Assembly (NCBI GenBank): GCA_022578605.1
Contig: MU394056.1
Location: 496,001-560,000 of the forward strand
Source of the DNA: Camillea tinctor
Lineage: Eukaryota > Ascomycota > Sordariomycetes > Xylariales > Xylariaceae
Reading direction: 5' to 3'
DNA: 64,000 nt
The notes beneath the pieces are model-generated. The model was not told the DNA's origin, did no database searches, and saw only the letters and a list, made by a program, of their open reading frames with translations. Positions 34,233 through 45,612 of the stretch are shown here, one piece after another (position 1 is the first letter of the stretch; every line of letters begins with the position of its first letter). A program made the position numbers and the translations under genes.

Positions 34233-34991
34233 GATGAAGAACCCAAATGGAAAGAGGAGAGGGATGAAGAAAGGAAATACCCCAGACTAGGTTTTGATGT
34301 ATCATTTCTCCCTAATCTCAACTAAGGGGGGGGGGGGGGGTAAGGGAGACCATACATGGAGTAGGTTATACGAACGAAAAAGTCAATCAACCAATCAATA
34401 GATTAATCCAAAGATGTCGAGGGGGGTGAGGAGGGGATAGAGGAGAAGAGGCAGGAGACGGAGCCTCACCTCTAACTTACCGAAGAACATGTTTTAAAAT
34501 CGTAAAGCCAGAAAGGAAAGGAGAGAAATGGTTGAATCCAGTGATATGAATTAAAGGTTAAGTGAACTCGATGACCCAAGACAACAAAAACCACAATACA
34601 ATAAAAACACAAAGGGGGCATAATGCTTATCCCTCCCCTTCCGGTCCTTATCTCTCCCGTCCGGGGTTTTCCATAAACATGCAAGCAAAACAACCGCGAG
34701 TCATCCAATATAATTTACTATATACTACGTTGAGCTACTTGCTGCCTTCCCCTGAACCCCAGATTTTCTTTCTAACATTCAGCGAATTTCCCAACATACC
34801 CTTAAAGTACACACTCACTCACACACACACGGAGAGAGAAAGAGAGAGACAGAAACCAACCGTCCAAACAACCCAAGATTTGGTACTAACCCCATTAATA
34901 TAAATTTGCGTGCGTATAGCGTAACCGTCATCTAACCCATAAACCTACACCATCCTAATCCTATATATACAACCTCCTTACCTAACCCAAC
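34233..34991. other. Convergent 3' region LSM2 / PSO2
   Basis: No credible ORF. It contains an uninterrupted G15 run at 34326-34340 just after the LSM2 stop, and CA/GA-rich simple sequence near 34810-34855. Confidence 0.6.
34326..34340. repeat. Poly(G) run, 15 bases
   Basis: Uninterrupted run of 15 G about 95 bp after the LSM2 stop codon, in the likely 3' UTR. Confidence 0.9.
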
Positions 34992-37769
34992 CTACCACCA
35001 AGCCCCACCTCCCTTCCCATCCCTCCCCTCCCATAATTCCATCTCTTTCCCCCCTCCTTCTCCCCCTCCACCCCTCTCGACACAAACCCTCACCACCCCA
35101 CCCCTCCTCCTCTCCGCCAGCCACCGATCCGTCCAAGCCTTCATGCGCTTGCGGCTCACCTCGCTGCCGACATTGACCGTGGGCACGACCTTCTCGATGC
35201 GCAGGGCCATGAGGAACAGCGCCAGCTCGCGGAAGCTGCTGTGCTCGGAGTAGGGCACGCCGAAGCACATAGCCTCGCGGGAGCTGCCGCGCTGGGCGGT
35301 GAGGTCCTCTACACAAAACCGCGGGCGCCACGCGGGCGCGTGGAGCAGGTGGGTTGTTTGCAGCGTGCCGGGGGATAGGTTCGCCGAGACATTGGTGGAT
35401 GTAGAAGAAGAAGCGCCCGACTTAGAAGAGGAGGTGCCCACGGACCCTGCTATCGCCGCCGATGCCGGGGTGAGCGCCGATGCTGCCGCTGTTGTTGTCC
35501 CCGGTCTAAAAGTCCACCCCGAGGGCCGGAACCCGACGATGCGCGAGAAGTGCGGTTTGAACCCGTTGAGATAGTCCTGCAGCGTTTCTGGGCGGATCTC
35601 GGCGAGCATTTGCATGTGGACCTGCGCCTCGAGCGGGTCCGAGGTGAGCAGTGCCATCAGTTCTGGGATGTCTAGCTGCGAGCAGATCTTGATCTTGGTC
35701 GGCGACGCAAAGATCTTGGTCTGGAGCGCCTGGGCGATGGCTATGCATATGCGCTCTTTGCCGATCGAGTACGTGCCACAGATGACGAGGAGTCGGTTTT
35801 TTGGCCTCTCTTGATTCTTGCTCTGGCTGCCCTTGTTTCCGGCTCCTTCCGTGTCGTTGGCAGCGGCGATGGCAGATGGGCATATGTCATCGGCCTCTTT
35901 CTGGAAGAACTGGCTAACTGTTGTGCTCCCCTTTCCACGTTTCACCTTGTTGAGGGCTCTGTCCGCGGCACTTGGATCTCCTGCGATCGACTTGCAGAAC
36001 TCCGCACAGGCCTGAATGACGTCGTCCTGTGGTGGGAATGAATACCGAGGATTGAGATAGGTTGTGTCCAGGTAGCACACATCGATCTTTTGCTGCTTGG
36101 TCTGACCAGATACTGCATCCGCGGTCTCAGGTTTGAGAAGTGGATGTGTAATCTGGGCCGGACAGGCTCGAAAGTCGCCACAGTGCAGTATACGCTGCGT
36201 TCTTGGATATGACCCCTTACCAATGGTCTTCTCGAATAGAAATAACGAACTTCCCGGGCAGTGGTTTGCCGGCAACATTGTGACTGTTACCCCCTCTGTT
36301 CCCGGAATCTCGATTTTCTCCTCAAATTCAAGCTCTTTTATCCATTTTGCAGCTGTGCGAAGCTGGTTCTTTATCAAGCTGCCAGTCACCTTACTGCAAT
36401 AAATTGGACCGTGTGACCAGTTCGCTGTGAGACCTATGTAATGGTCGCTGTGGAAATGACTGAGAAAATACGCCTTGCAGCCCTCAACGGCGCCATAGCG
36501 AAAGGCATCGACGCAAATGAAAAACCCCGGCATGATTTTATAGAAAGGGCATGTTCGCTGATAAGCAGGCTTTCCCCTAGAAGCATGTTCGGCAGCAGCA
36601 GCAGAGGCCCAAGCTGCATCTTCAGCATGACCAGACATGAGCTTGGTGAAGGCAGATGTTGGCTGACTCACTGTGCTTCCTAGACTGATAGGGTTTGTTT
36701 GTCCTGGCCTTGGAACAGCAGCACGAGCGAAGCGTTTGCTAACTTCAGGAGCATCAACGGCGTTGGAAGGCGTATTTGACGTAGTAGGTAGTGGTATTGG
36801 ATTGCCATCCAGACAGGCATTAACATGGTAAGTCGCTTGTTCAGTGGTGATGCCGGCCAAGCTCGCATTACATAGTGGACAGGCCTCGGTTATGTTCTCG
36901 TTTCCTAATGGGTCACCCAGCGCGCCGTCTGATGTGTAGTCGCCGGCTTCCCCGGTCTCCCCAGCCTCGAGCCTAGCTTGCGCTTCTAAATACCGTCTTT
37001 CGCGAGATTCTTCGCCGAAATCAAAATCTTCATCGTCAAATAATCCTTCAATTTCCTCGAGATCCCTAAATTCATCATGGTAAGAGTCGTCTTCTGTTCT
37101 AGGATCTGGTGCGTCTGTCAAATCCGGACAGCTTTCGCCGACTGGTAGTTCAGGCGCAAGAGATATCTCGGACTTGGTGGGGTTGTTCGAAATGGGTATA
37201 TTATTAGATGTTGATACGTCCCCTTCGCTATCCGAGTCTTCTAAAAATGGTCCTTTCCGCCGAGTCGGTCTTGTCTGCTTTTTTATCTGCGCCACTGGTT
37301 CTTTCGGCTGCAAAGCAGATCCCAAACCCAATTCCAATTCCAATTCCAGGGTTGCCTTCTTTTCTGCAACACGCATCGTATCGCTGTCGACCTCATGGTT
37401 CAATTTCCTGCGTTTTGAGTCATTCTCGCTGTTATCGTGTCCTCCCTCCCTTGCCCCTTGCTCAACTTCATCTGGGTTTCTGTTCTCGTTCTCTTCGTTC
37501 TTCGTGTCCGGTATTCCCCTTGGAGCGGTCTCTAAGGCATCCGAGTCACCGGCACAGAAAAGCTGTTCTTCTACCTCGACTTTCTTGAAGAAGTTTAAAA
37601 TATTGCCATTCGTCGGTCTCTTTTTGGGTGTCTTTGCATCTGATCCATTACCTCCTTTCGCGGCGGATCCGAAGTTCAGCTTTGATTGTGTTGTCCGAGG
37701 GACGGCGAACTTGGATGTAGACTTGGATGTAGACTTGGGTGTGGACTTGGGTCGCGGTGTCACCGGCAT
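34992..37769 (-). CDS. PSO2: DNA crosslink repair nuclease Pso2/Snm1
   Basis: Intronless, 925 aa from the ATG at 37767-37769 (MPVTPRPKST). The frame continues upstream without a better start. The N-terminus has four TPKS/TSKS-type repeats and a NILNFFKK segment (about 56-63) resembling a PCNA-binding box. A UBZ4-type zinc finger follows (C297, C300, H315, C319). Residues from about 405 form the metallo-beta-lactamase domain with HFHSDH at 438-443, then NHCPGS and HCGDFR. The beta-CASP domain contains LDTTYLNP, LLVICGTYSIGKER and, near the end, GVPYSEHSSF. The enzyme is a 5' exonuclease that processes DNA interstrand crosslinks in the nucleus. Unlike FAN1 in this window, it keeps the ubiquitin-binding finger. 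An inserted Ser/Gly/Ala-rich loop lies near residues 800-835, and the last about 30 residues are Gly/Arg-rich. Codon use is markedly GC-rich over the final 600 bp. Confidence 0.95.
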   Translation of the reverse strand: MPVTPRPKSTPKSTSKSTSKFAVPRTTQSKLNFGSAAKGGNGSDAKTPKKRPTNGNILNFFKKVEVEEQLFCAGDSDALETAPRGIPDTKNEENENRNPDEVEQGAREGGHDNSENDSKRRKLNHEVDSDTMRVAEKKATLELELELGLGSALQPKEPVAQIKKQTRPTRRKGPFLEDSDSEGDVSTSNNIPISNNPTKSEISLAPELPVGESCPDLTDAPDPRTEDDSYHDEFRDLEEIEGLFDDEDFDFGEESRERRYLEAQARLEAGETGEAGDYTSDGALGDPLGNENITEACPLCNASLAGITTEQATYHVNACLDGNPIPLPTTSNTPSNAVDAPEVSKRFARAAVPRPGQTNPISLGSTVSQPTSAFTKLMSGHAEDAAWASAAAAEHASRGKPAYQRTCPFYKIMPGFFICVDAFRYGAVEGCKAYFLSHFHSDHYIGLTANWSHGPIYCSKVTGSLIKNQLRTAAKWIKELEFEEKIEIPGTEGVTVTMLPANHCPGSSLFLFEKTIGKGSYPRTQRILHCGDFRACPAQITHPLLKPETADAVSGQTKQQKIDVCYLDTTYLNPRYSFPPQDDVIQACAEFCKSIAGDPSAADRALNKVKRGKGSTTVSQFFQKEADDICPSAIAAANDTEGAGNKGSQSKNQERPKNRLLVICGTYSIGKERICIAIAQALQTKIFASPTKIKICSQLDIPELMALLTSDPLEAQVHMQMLAEIRPETLQDYLNGFKPHFSRIVGFRPSGWTFRPGTTTAAASALTPASAAIAGSVGTSSSKSGASSSTSTNVSANLSPGTLQTTHLLHAPAWRPRFCVEDLTAQRGSSREAMCFGVPYSEHSSFRELALFLMALRIEKVVPTVNVGSEVSRKRMKAWTDRWLAERRRGGVVRVCVERGGGGEGGGKEMELWEGRDGKGGGAWW

Positions 37770-38357
37770 TGTGCTAACATCCAATGCATCCGGTAAGTGA
37801 AGGACTAAGGCGGTTGTAGTTTTAATCGAGATGGGAATAGTGGGTGTACAAGGGGAGGAATAAAAAGTTGAAAGTGGAATGATTCTGGTTGATAAGTTTA
37901 GGTAATTCAATTTTTTTAAGCCCCTCGTCGAATCCATTATTAGGTGCCCAAGTTCCCTATAAATGGAATGACGTCTGCTAAAATGCAAGACGCGACAGCG
38001 CGTTTATCACCTCGACTTTTTCATTGTCTGCCTTATCGATTAGGTACGTACCTCTTTCTCCAAACTCCCATGTCCCTACTACCAAGTCTGCCCTCTGCTT
38101 CCCCTTTTTCTAGTTAGTACCAAGTACAGTACATGGCCACACATACGCGAGACAACACAACCAGGAGAAAAAAAAAAAGCATATATCCAACAACCCCATT
38201 GGGCTTTTCTTCAATTCATAGGTATGTAACGCCGGATTCCATGCTATATAACAATAACAATAATATAATAAATTTGCTTCCAATGCTGTTAAACTGCACA
38301 TGGGCTGTCTTTCATCATGCCCTCCTTTTTCTTATAACCAATGCATCATTACCTTTA
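37770..38357. other. PSO2 promoter and MFS gene 3' region
   Basis: 588 bp between two minus-strand genes. It contains an inverted pair of ACGCG cores at 37990-38003, about 225 bp before the PSO2 ATG, and a poly(A) run at 38167-38177. Confidence 0.5.
37990..38003. promoter_or_regulatory. Inverted pair of MCB-like cores (ACGCG...CGCGT)
   Basis: ACGCG at 37990-37994 and CGCGT at 37999-38003 upstream of PSO2. These are 5-of-6 matches to ACGCGT, so weaker than the FAN1 pair. Confidence 0.3.
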
Positions 38358-40643
38358 TCAAGAAACATGCTTTTCATCCAAAACTTGCTCTGACCTGGCC
38401 GACTCACTCCCGCCGCCTTGCGACCCTGCTGCCGACGTCTTGGCCATCTTCTTTTCCTTCTCAGTCATCAACGAGACCGAGCCGGCTGGAGAACGTCCCT
38501 TGAAGTAGTTATGTATCTCATCCGTGAACTCATCACCATCATTATCATAAGCTGCCGCCTCAGCCTCACTCGCTGTTCTGGCAGCCTCTCTCTCCTCCCA
38601 CTCCGCGCGAAGGTCGTCGATCTTGGCCTTAGTGTCGAGATCAGGGTGGTAGTTCTTTCCTACACCCGTCCACCTCTCCCACATGGATAGATGCTGGGGG
38701 TGGATGGCGATGCCATGGTACTCGTTCTCACGACCGTCCAGGATGTACTGCCAACGACGTTCTTGCTCCTTTAGATCCAGACCCGTCGTGTCAGGTAACC
38801 ATATCCAGGTCAGAAGCATACCAACCAAGCCAAACCAAGGAACCACGTAGAACTTAGTCGGCGTGTCGATGTAGTTATACAGCACCGAAGCGAGTAGAGC
38901 ACCGGACTTGCCAATCATGGCCGAGAAACCGTGTGCGCTGGCTCGGATCTGGGTAGGGAATACCTCACCAGCCACGAGGAACGTGACCGAGTTGGGCCCG
39001 AACTGGTTGAAAAACGATGACAGGAAATACATCGCCTGGAAGCTATGAATGCCTGCTGGGCTAGTGTAGTAGTCGTACTTGAATGCTGGGATGACAAACA
39101 TGACGAAGCACATCAAGAAGCCCACCTGTTGCATCATCTTTCTTCCATACATCTTGTTGTCAATCATAAGCGAAGCAGCGTAGTAGCCAGCCATAGAAAC
39201 AATCACATTGACCAGATTCCAGGACCAGGTCGTGAGGAGCGAGTTTGGATTGGATGAGATCACGCTGATGAATTGACCTATTTCTTTGTCAGTCTATGCG
39301 AATTCTTAGGCGCTTTTGCTATGTTGGGGGTCTTACTCTGAAATAGCTTGTTGCCGTAGAAAAACACGTCATTGCAGAACCAGCTACCAGCAGTAGCCAC
39401 GAGTCGACCGCCAAAGTTACCGCAAGTCAACTTGAGCGACCTAACATCGTATCCTGTGACATTCGCCTTCTTCTTCGCCTTGTCGAGATGTTTGCTCGCT
39501 GCCGGCATTTTCCAGGTACGGTAGTAGGCCAACCACATAGTCCCGATGGCGGGGAAAGCAAACGAAAGTCGGAAGGTATACTGAGCAGCGGTCGCCGAGT
39601 AAGGGGGTTCGCCACTGCCACGATTGAAAATGACCAAGAGGACAATCAAGACGACCTGATTGACAAACTGGCCCCAACCTTGCATAAGGAAGGCCATCGT
39701 GACCTTACGACCACGGTGTAGTCGGTCATCGCGAGTCGAGAGCTTGCCAGAAGTCACGGCGTTTTCCATCGATGATGTTGCGGTAATGGGATATTCGCCA
39801 CCGACGCCGATGCCTATACATTGCAATTCATCAGTCAAAAATCGGCTCGGAAACACAGGCTCAAGCCATAGGATACACAATACTAGGTATAACATACCGT
39901 ATACAAACAAAGACCAAGCATACATGATCACCCATCCTTGCAGGGTAAGACCCCAGGAACCAGTGAGCATAAGGAGGCCGAGGACCATGATGACAGCGTC
40001 CTGAATCAGACCCCACCGACGGCCTATCCAGTCGCCAATGATCTAAGACACTACATGTTAGCCATTACAGTCGCGAATAAGGACAAAGCAAGCAAAGAAG
40101 ATGACGTTGTCTTACCCCGACTGCGACTTGTCCGACCATAATGCCGAGAATTTCAAGGTAGGCGACGGCAGCTATCCAGTTCTTACCGCATTCGGTAGGG
40201 TGACTGCCCCAACAAGAACCCCAAGCAGCCTTGAAAAGAGGCTCAAGATTTCCAATGGAGAATAGAACGTAGCCTTCCAGACCAAGACCAGCACCAGGAA
40301 GGATAGCATGTCTGAAATACCAAGAGACGGGACTGAGAGGATCCTTTTTGATCATGGCCCAGATACTCTGGACTTCCGCCTTAGACTCTGCTCGATCTAC
40401 CTTGCTAACGAAGGCGAAGCGCTTAGCCAGGGGCAGGTCGGCCCAGTAGACGCCCTCGGGCGTATAAGAGTCGTCAGGCTGGGTAAGATGCGAGAAAATC
40501 TGCTTCTCGTAATCGGTAGCATAACTGGTGTCGGTCCTCCGTGGGAAATGCTCATGTTCATCGCCAGTCTCGGGACCATGAGGCACAGGAATCTCCCCAA
40601 TTGGGGGATCGTGCTCATGGTGATGGCGGAGAAGATGAGCCAT
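38358..40643 (-). CDS. MFS transporter, phosphate/organophosphate type (Pho84/Git1-like)
   Basis: Four exons on the minus strand: 40643-40116, 40042-39898, 39813-39337 and 39277-38358, giving 689 aa. Donors are GTAAGA, GTATGT and GTAAGA; phases agree. I start at the ATG in GGCCATGGCT; the frame upstream opens only with TTG. The N-terminus is long, hydrophilic and His-rich (HLLRHHHEHD). Two membrane segments precede GDWIGRRWG, the MFS loop 2-3 signature. Exon 3 begins in IGVGGEYPITATSS, the motif of the phosphate:H+ and glycerophosphoinositol symporter branch. The middle loop is followed by TAGSWFCNDVFFYGNKLFQ and by GEVFPTQIRASAHGFSAM, near TM10. The C-terminal tail of about 120 residues is charged and disordered. 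It probably imports phosphate or a phosphorylated metabolite at the plasma membrane; substrate is uncertain. No link to its neighbours is evident. Confidence 0.88.
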
Positions 40644-43600
40644 GGCCTCGGTGAGAACGAGGGCCAAATTGGCCGAGAAAGTTTAGGGACAAGGAAGAGT
40701 TGGCGGAACAAAAGAGACCGTCCGATGCTTCTGTCCAAACACTCTCAGTCTTATATCGATATTGGTAGAGACAATTTCATAAAAATGATGTCTTGGTTTA
40801 GGCCAAGCACAGACTCAAATACAAGCACAATTCTAGATCGGTGCGAAGTCGAGATTCTGCAAGGGATGAAGAAGATGGGGGGGTAAGGGGGTATAGAGAA
40901 AGAGAGATAGAAGAGGGGCTAGTAGGTATCGACTGGTCAGGAGTTTTTTTCAGCTCGATATATGTAATCTGTCGCTACCGGTATATTTATGTTTCTGGGT
41001 TTCTGACTTTGTGGTTTTATGGTAGAGAGAAGGGAAGGTGACGAACGGACCAAGTACTGGTCACGAGGCCTGACGAGGAACGAGAAAGAAAAGGGAGAAA
41101 ACCTCAGGAACGAGCTTCGTAAGTAATGGCGTGGCCAGAAGGATGATTTAAAGGGAAGCAACTCTGGGGGGGAGAGGAAGATGGAGAGAGAGAGAGAAAA
41201 AAGGTTGAGTACTTCGTACACAGTTATCGAAACGGTTCCTATCTTGGCCTGGTCAACTTTGTAAGTGGCAGACTACCTAGACTTTTCCCCACAAGTATCC
41301 AGGGACTACAGAGCTGTGGATCATCGCGGCTTCTTGGCAGGTGGTTTTTTATATCGTCCGCATTACATCGGTAACCCTACTTGCCTCCAAGTTACATGTA
41401 TCCCTCCGTAGTACAAAACTTACGATACTTACCGGGAAGAGGCCTCGCTGACATCAATCTCAGCACTGTTGGAATAGTCCCGGGGAGTTGCTTGATGATC
41501 ACCGACCAGCACTGACCAATGACATAACTCAAAAGACCACGAGGTTGCCCTTTGGATATTTCGATTGTTCCGATCTCTTTGTCTAAAACTATGTAAGTAA
41601 TTATGTTGTTCCTTTTTTTTTTCCCTTCTTCCCCTTTTCTCTATTCACTTCCCCAGTCTTGTCAGCCATGTCGATCTAACTTCGAGGTTGGGGAAATATT
41701 TATTTATTTATTTTACCTTCTCTTAGCAGATGCCAAGGCATATAAGTACGTCGGCAATAAGTACCTACTATGGTTACTATTATATGTACAATGTAGACTG
41801 TGATAACTCGAGTCGAACACAGCATCCGATCCTGGGCCATGAAAAAAAAAACCCCATGAAACGTTGAAGTTACCGTCTTTACCTTTGTAAGTTTGTAGAA
41901 CGTTGGGCCAATCAGACTCAGCAGATCGAGCACGTTGTAGATTTAGCTTTGCTCATTCGAGGAATCTGACCAGGGTGTGCTAGTTTAAAGCAACTCTCTC
42001 AATGTCAGTTTGAACAGGGTTTATCGATGCGCAAAGGGCAAAAGCGAAAAGAAACTTGAAGGAGCGCAAGGACGCACGCGACCACTGTCTAGAATGGGAG
42101 AGTTATTTGGCCGGAGACGCCTGGACCTACCTGACATTACCTGCGCTACCATACCTAGTACTACATAGTAGTATACATACTACCTAGTACAGAGTACATA
42201 ACCTACACTACATATGCGTAGGTACGCTACAGCACCTTACAAACCATAGTAGACGCACTTATCCAGCTATCTACAGCGCAGTGGGGTAAGTAAAATGGCC
42301 TTATGTTACTGGACCGGTCTTACGCTACATACGCTACTATATCCATAAAACCCAAAAAAATCTCTGCATGACCGATAGAATCTAGTCAAGCTTTTTCTCT
42401 TTTTTTTCTTTTTCTTCTTAAGTTTTTTCCTATTTTTCGCCTCGGCTTACACATGGGCAATTGGCAGTTTCGGAAACACCTAGCCAAGTGACTAAGAGCG
42501 GCAAGCCAAGCCACTAGGAGGCGAGAAGGCTACAAAGCCGTACAGAATATGAAGCTGGGGGAGACTGGGCAAAGACTGGGCAATTGCTTAGCCAAGCCAC
42601 AGTTGGTTGGCATTTCCACTGCACTTTTCTCAAAATCGCAAGTGGTCGCGTGAGCTCTGTTCTCCTCTTTGTTGCGTATGCGTATGCGTATCTATAATTC
42701 ATGATCTGTTGTTCCATCACTTTGTGTGCGTATCACGATGTATATTATTCGGTTTTATGGTACTTTCCCCTCACTTTGTATGTTGCTTGATAGATGTGGA
42801 TGTAGATGTGGGTGTGAATGTGGGGGTTCCGTGGGTATTCAGGTTTACTAGGGACTAGGTATGTAGTAGGTATCTGCTATACAGTACAGTACACATGCAG
42901 TACATATAGTACTTCAAGTAGGTGCCTAGGTTAGATTAGTTGTTTATTTCCTCTGCCCGCTGTCATGGTTTGATCAACGAAACTTCCTCCCGCTCGTCTT
43001 CTAAATAAAGGTGATACAAAACGAATTGAGTTTCGTAGTCCCGTGATATACCTTCCACTTTTACTTACTTTCAAATGTCTATACTGTATGGAAAGAGAAC
43101 ATTGAAACAAATGATACCTTCCTATCTAGTGGTTCTCTCACGTGGATCAAAGTACTCGCTCTAGATGCTTCCTAAATCTCCTATTAAATGGAACGGGATC
43201 TATATGTATGTATATGCATGTAAGTCAGCAAAAAAAGAAGAGGTAAACTCCATACTTACATGCACATCAATATATATACTTACTACCTACCTACCTAGGT
43301 ACCTACCTAACCTACATAACCTGCATATTTACCTACTTGGGTTATATACGTCACATGTCATTACAATAATACAGATTGATAGGTATCTATTATGAGAAGC
43401 GATATATTAGGGAAATTCCAAATCCTTTACTTAGTAGTAATGGATTATAGGAACCTTGGAGGCCCAATCTGCTCTGTCAGCCTCATGGTAATCTTCGTTC
43501 CTTTCATATGGACATCATACTCGATATCATGCTCGACCCTGTATGAGCATGTTCGAAATTAACCATTACCTAAACAAAGCTGTTTAGGCAAGTATTGGAA

Positions 43601-43991
43601 GTGACTTATACTTACTGACCTTCCTACAGATTGGTGTTGGATGAAACGCAAAAATAAAACACACCCGATGTCGCCATACTATACTCCCGATCCTACAGGA
43701 GGGTATCTATGACCTGTACCTTAATTAGGTATCCGGAGGTAACATCTGGGCATCTGGGCATCTGGGCACTGTCACATCCAAGTTACGGTTTACGTAACAA
43801 TGTTCTCTGAATAGAACATGTTATTGATTAACATCGATAAGCACAATCCGAGGTCTCAGTTCGCTTCATTGTCATCGATGGCGACGATCCGAGCAGTGCA
43901 CCTGCATCGAGACTGTGAGACAATGACGAACTACTATCGGTATAATTTCGCACGCATGTTACGCGAAAACAACCAACTTAGCCGAGAACTA
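40644..43991. other. Intergenic MFS transporter / tyrosinase
   Basis: 3.3 kb with no credible ORF. The left part is the promoter and leader of the transporter (purine-rich on the plus strand, that is CT-rich in transcript sense, near 40860-41210). There are TAGTA/TACCTA repeats near 42150-42240, a CTACCTACCTACCTAGGTACC tract near 43285-43310, CACGTG at 43139-43144, and three CATCTGGG copies at 43743-43766. Confidence 0.55.
43743..43766. repeat. Three tandem copies of CATCTGGG
   Basis: Perfect 8-bp unit repeated three times, in the likely 3' flank of the tyrosinase gene. Confidence 0.85.
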
Positions 43992-45612
43992 CTAAACATA
44001 GATATAACAGAAAGCTCCACCATTGCCGCCCAGTTGATCGTGGGTCTCCATAAGGTTGATCGCCGGTCCAAGCCATTCCATATCAACGATGGTATCCTTG
44101 GGGTCTGGCGCTCGTCGCTGCTTCATGTCCATCGGCATGGTGCTGTTGACGAACGGGATAGCGTACAGCCGCTTCTCCGGATCCTGCATCTGCCAGATCC
44201 ACCACAGACGGTCTAGAGCCGTATGGTGGAAATAGAAGAGAGGGTCGCCAGGTGAAGTCATAGGATCACCGCCCGGGTCAACCGCGGCGATGTAGTGACC
44301 TGCCGTGTGGATCTAAGTTCCAAAAGAGTCAGTTTCAATATTCTCTACAATGGCCCATAAGTAGTCAGACTGATCCGAGCATGGCAAACTTACTCCCCAA
44401 GGATACGGATCATTCCTCGGTGGTGGCGTGCCCAGGAGCTGGTTGTAGAACCCATCCATTTCCTCGTTGTCATTAATCAGACTGAAGACCCGATCAGCCG
44501 TCGCACCCATAGCTGCATTGCGGTTTACGTCGCGCCGTAAACAGCGTGGGTTCGACCCGGTGCCATCAGCTCTTGGGTTCTTGGGGACATTTTTGCTACC
44601 CATCGACATTGAGGTTGGGCCAAGGCTGATGACCAAGCTGTTACACTATCAGTCACACGTACATACCCAAAATGCACATGGATAGGGCCAAGACTGCTGA
44701 AAATAAATAAAGGGGCTACGTACTCTGAAAAGGGTCCTTCCGTGACGCAACCACCGCCCCCGCCCGAGGCGATGATGTTAGGAGTGCGCCCAGGCTGCGG
44801 AACACCCTTATAGTCTGGATCCGGCTCACCATTACCCCCTATACTAGATGCGTTGCCATTGAGCAAGGGGGAATTGAGTGGGTCCTCAGAGTAGCGGTCA
44901 TAATTCATATACTACCCTACAGTCAGCAGCTATACTCCCCTAATACTTCGGTGCGCCGGAGTAGAACGTACGGGCTGGTAACCAGTATACCCGCACTCGT
45001 TGCGGAGAGCTTCCTCGAACAACCATACATAGTACTTGTGGGCGCCAAACAGATGGTAGTTATCGTGGAGTTGCATTGCGTGCGTCATGTGATACGCAAC
45101 GAAATCATCATATCGGCTTAGGGCTCCTGGGAACCTCTCTGGGTCTGATTTCGGGGGCAACTTTGTCAAGCACATTATAGCAGCAACATATTCTTGTCTC
45201 TCTGTTTCGCTCATGTCGCTCCTATACCAATCATGTTAGCCCGATAGACGGCTCTGATCGGCATCAATAACTACGGTATACGTACCATTCTTTTCTGACA
45301 ACGGCATTTTCCAGCGTGCATTCATTATTCGTGCCTGCTTCGATCTTCTTGGTCAACCATTCCTCGACCTTGGGCATAGTCGACTCTTCTAGCTTATCGA
45401 CGACATCGAGTGGATAGTTGGGGTTGCGGACCCTTGGCAAATTCCCTTGATTAGTCCATGGCAAGGTAATAGGCTGGCTAGTGACCGAATATGAAACTTG
45501 CTTACACGTCTGCCAATGCTGAGAATCTACTACCAGGCTTCTTCTCGATTGCCACTCCTCGAACTCCGGCGAGGAGTGAGGACAGCAGCAGAGCACTCGA
45601 GATCGTCCACAT
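43992..45612 (-). CDS. Secreted tyrosinase-like copper monooxygenase
   Basis: Six exons on the minus strand: 45612-45506, 45432-45286, 45221-44972, 44911-44724, 44637-44394 and 44312-43992, giving 418 aa. Donors are GTAAGC, GTACGT, GTACGT, GTACGT and GTAAGT. The N-terminus MWTISSALLLSSLLAGVRG is a clear signal peptide. The CuA site has H129, H137 and H146 around FVAYHMTHAMQLHDNY, followed by FEEALRNECGYTGYQP. The CuB site has H314, H318 (HTAGH) and H341 (FYFHHTALDRLWW). Such enzymes oxidise phenols or catechols, for pigment formation or in secreted product pathways. CuA differs from the usual WHRYF, reading AHKYY. There is no long C-terminal latency domain. Intron 1 is the least certain: the nearer AG would leave a 28-nt intron, so I used the next AG, preceded by a CTAAT branch site. 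Confidence 0.85.

Noticed and set aside
45478..45505. 28-nt intron in the tyrosinase gene
   Set aside because: Too short for a spliceosomal intron. The next AG gives a 73-nt intron in the same phase with a branch site.
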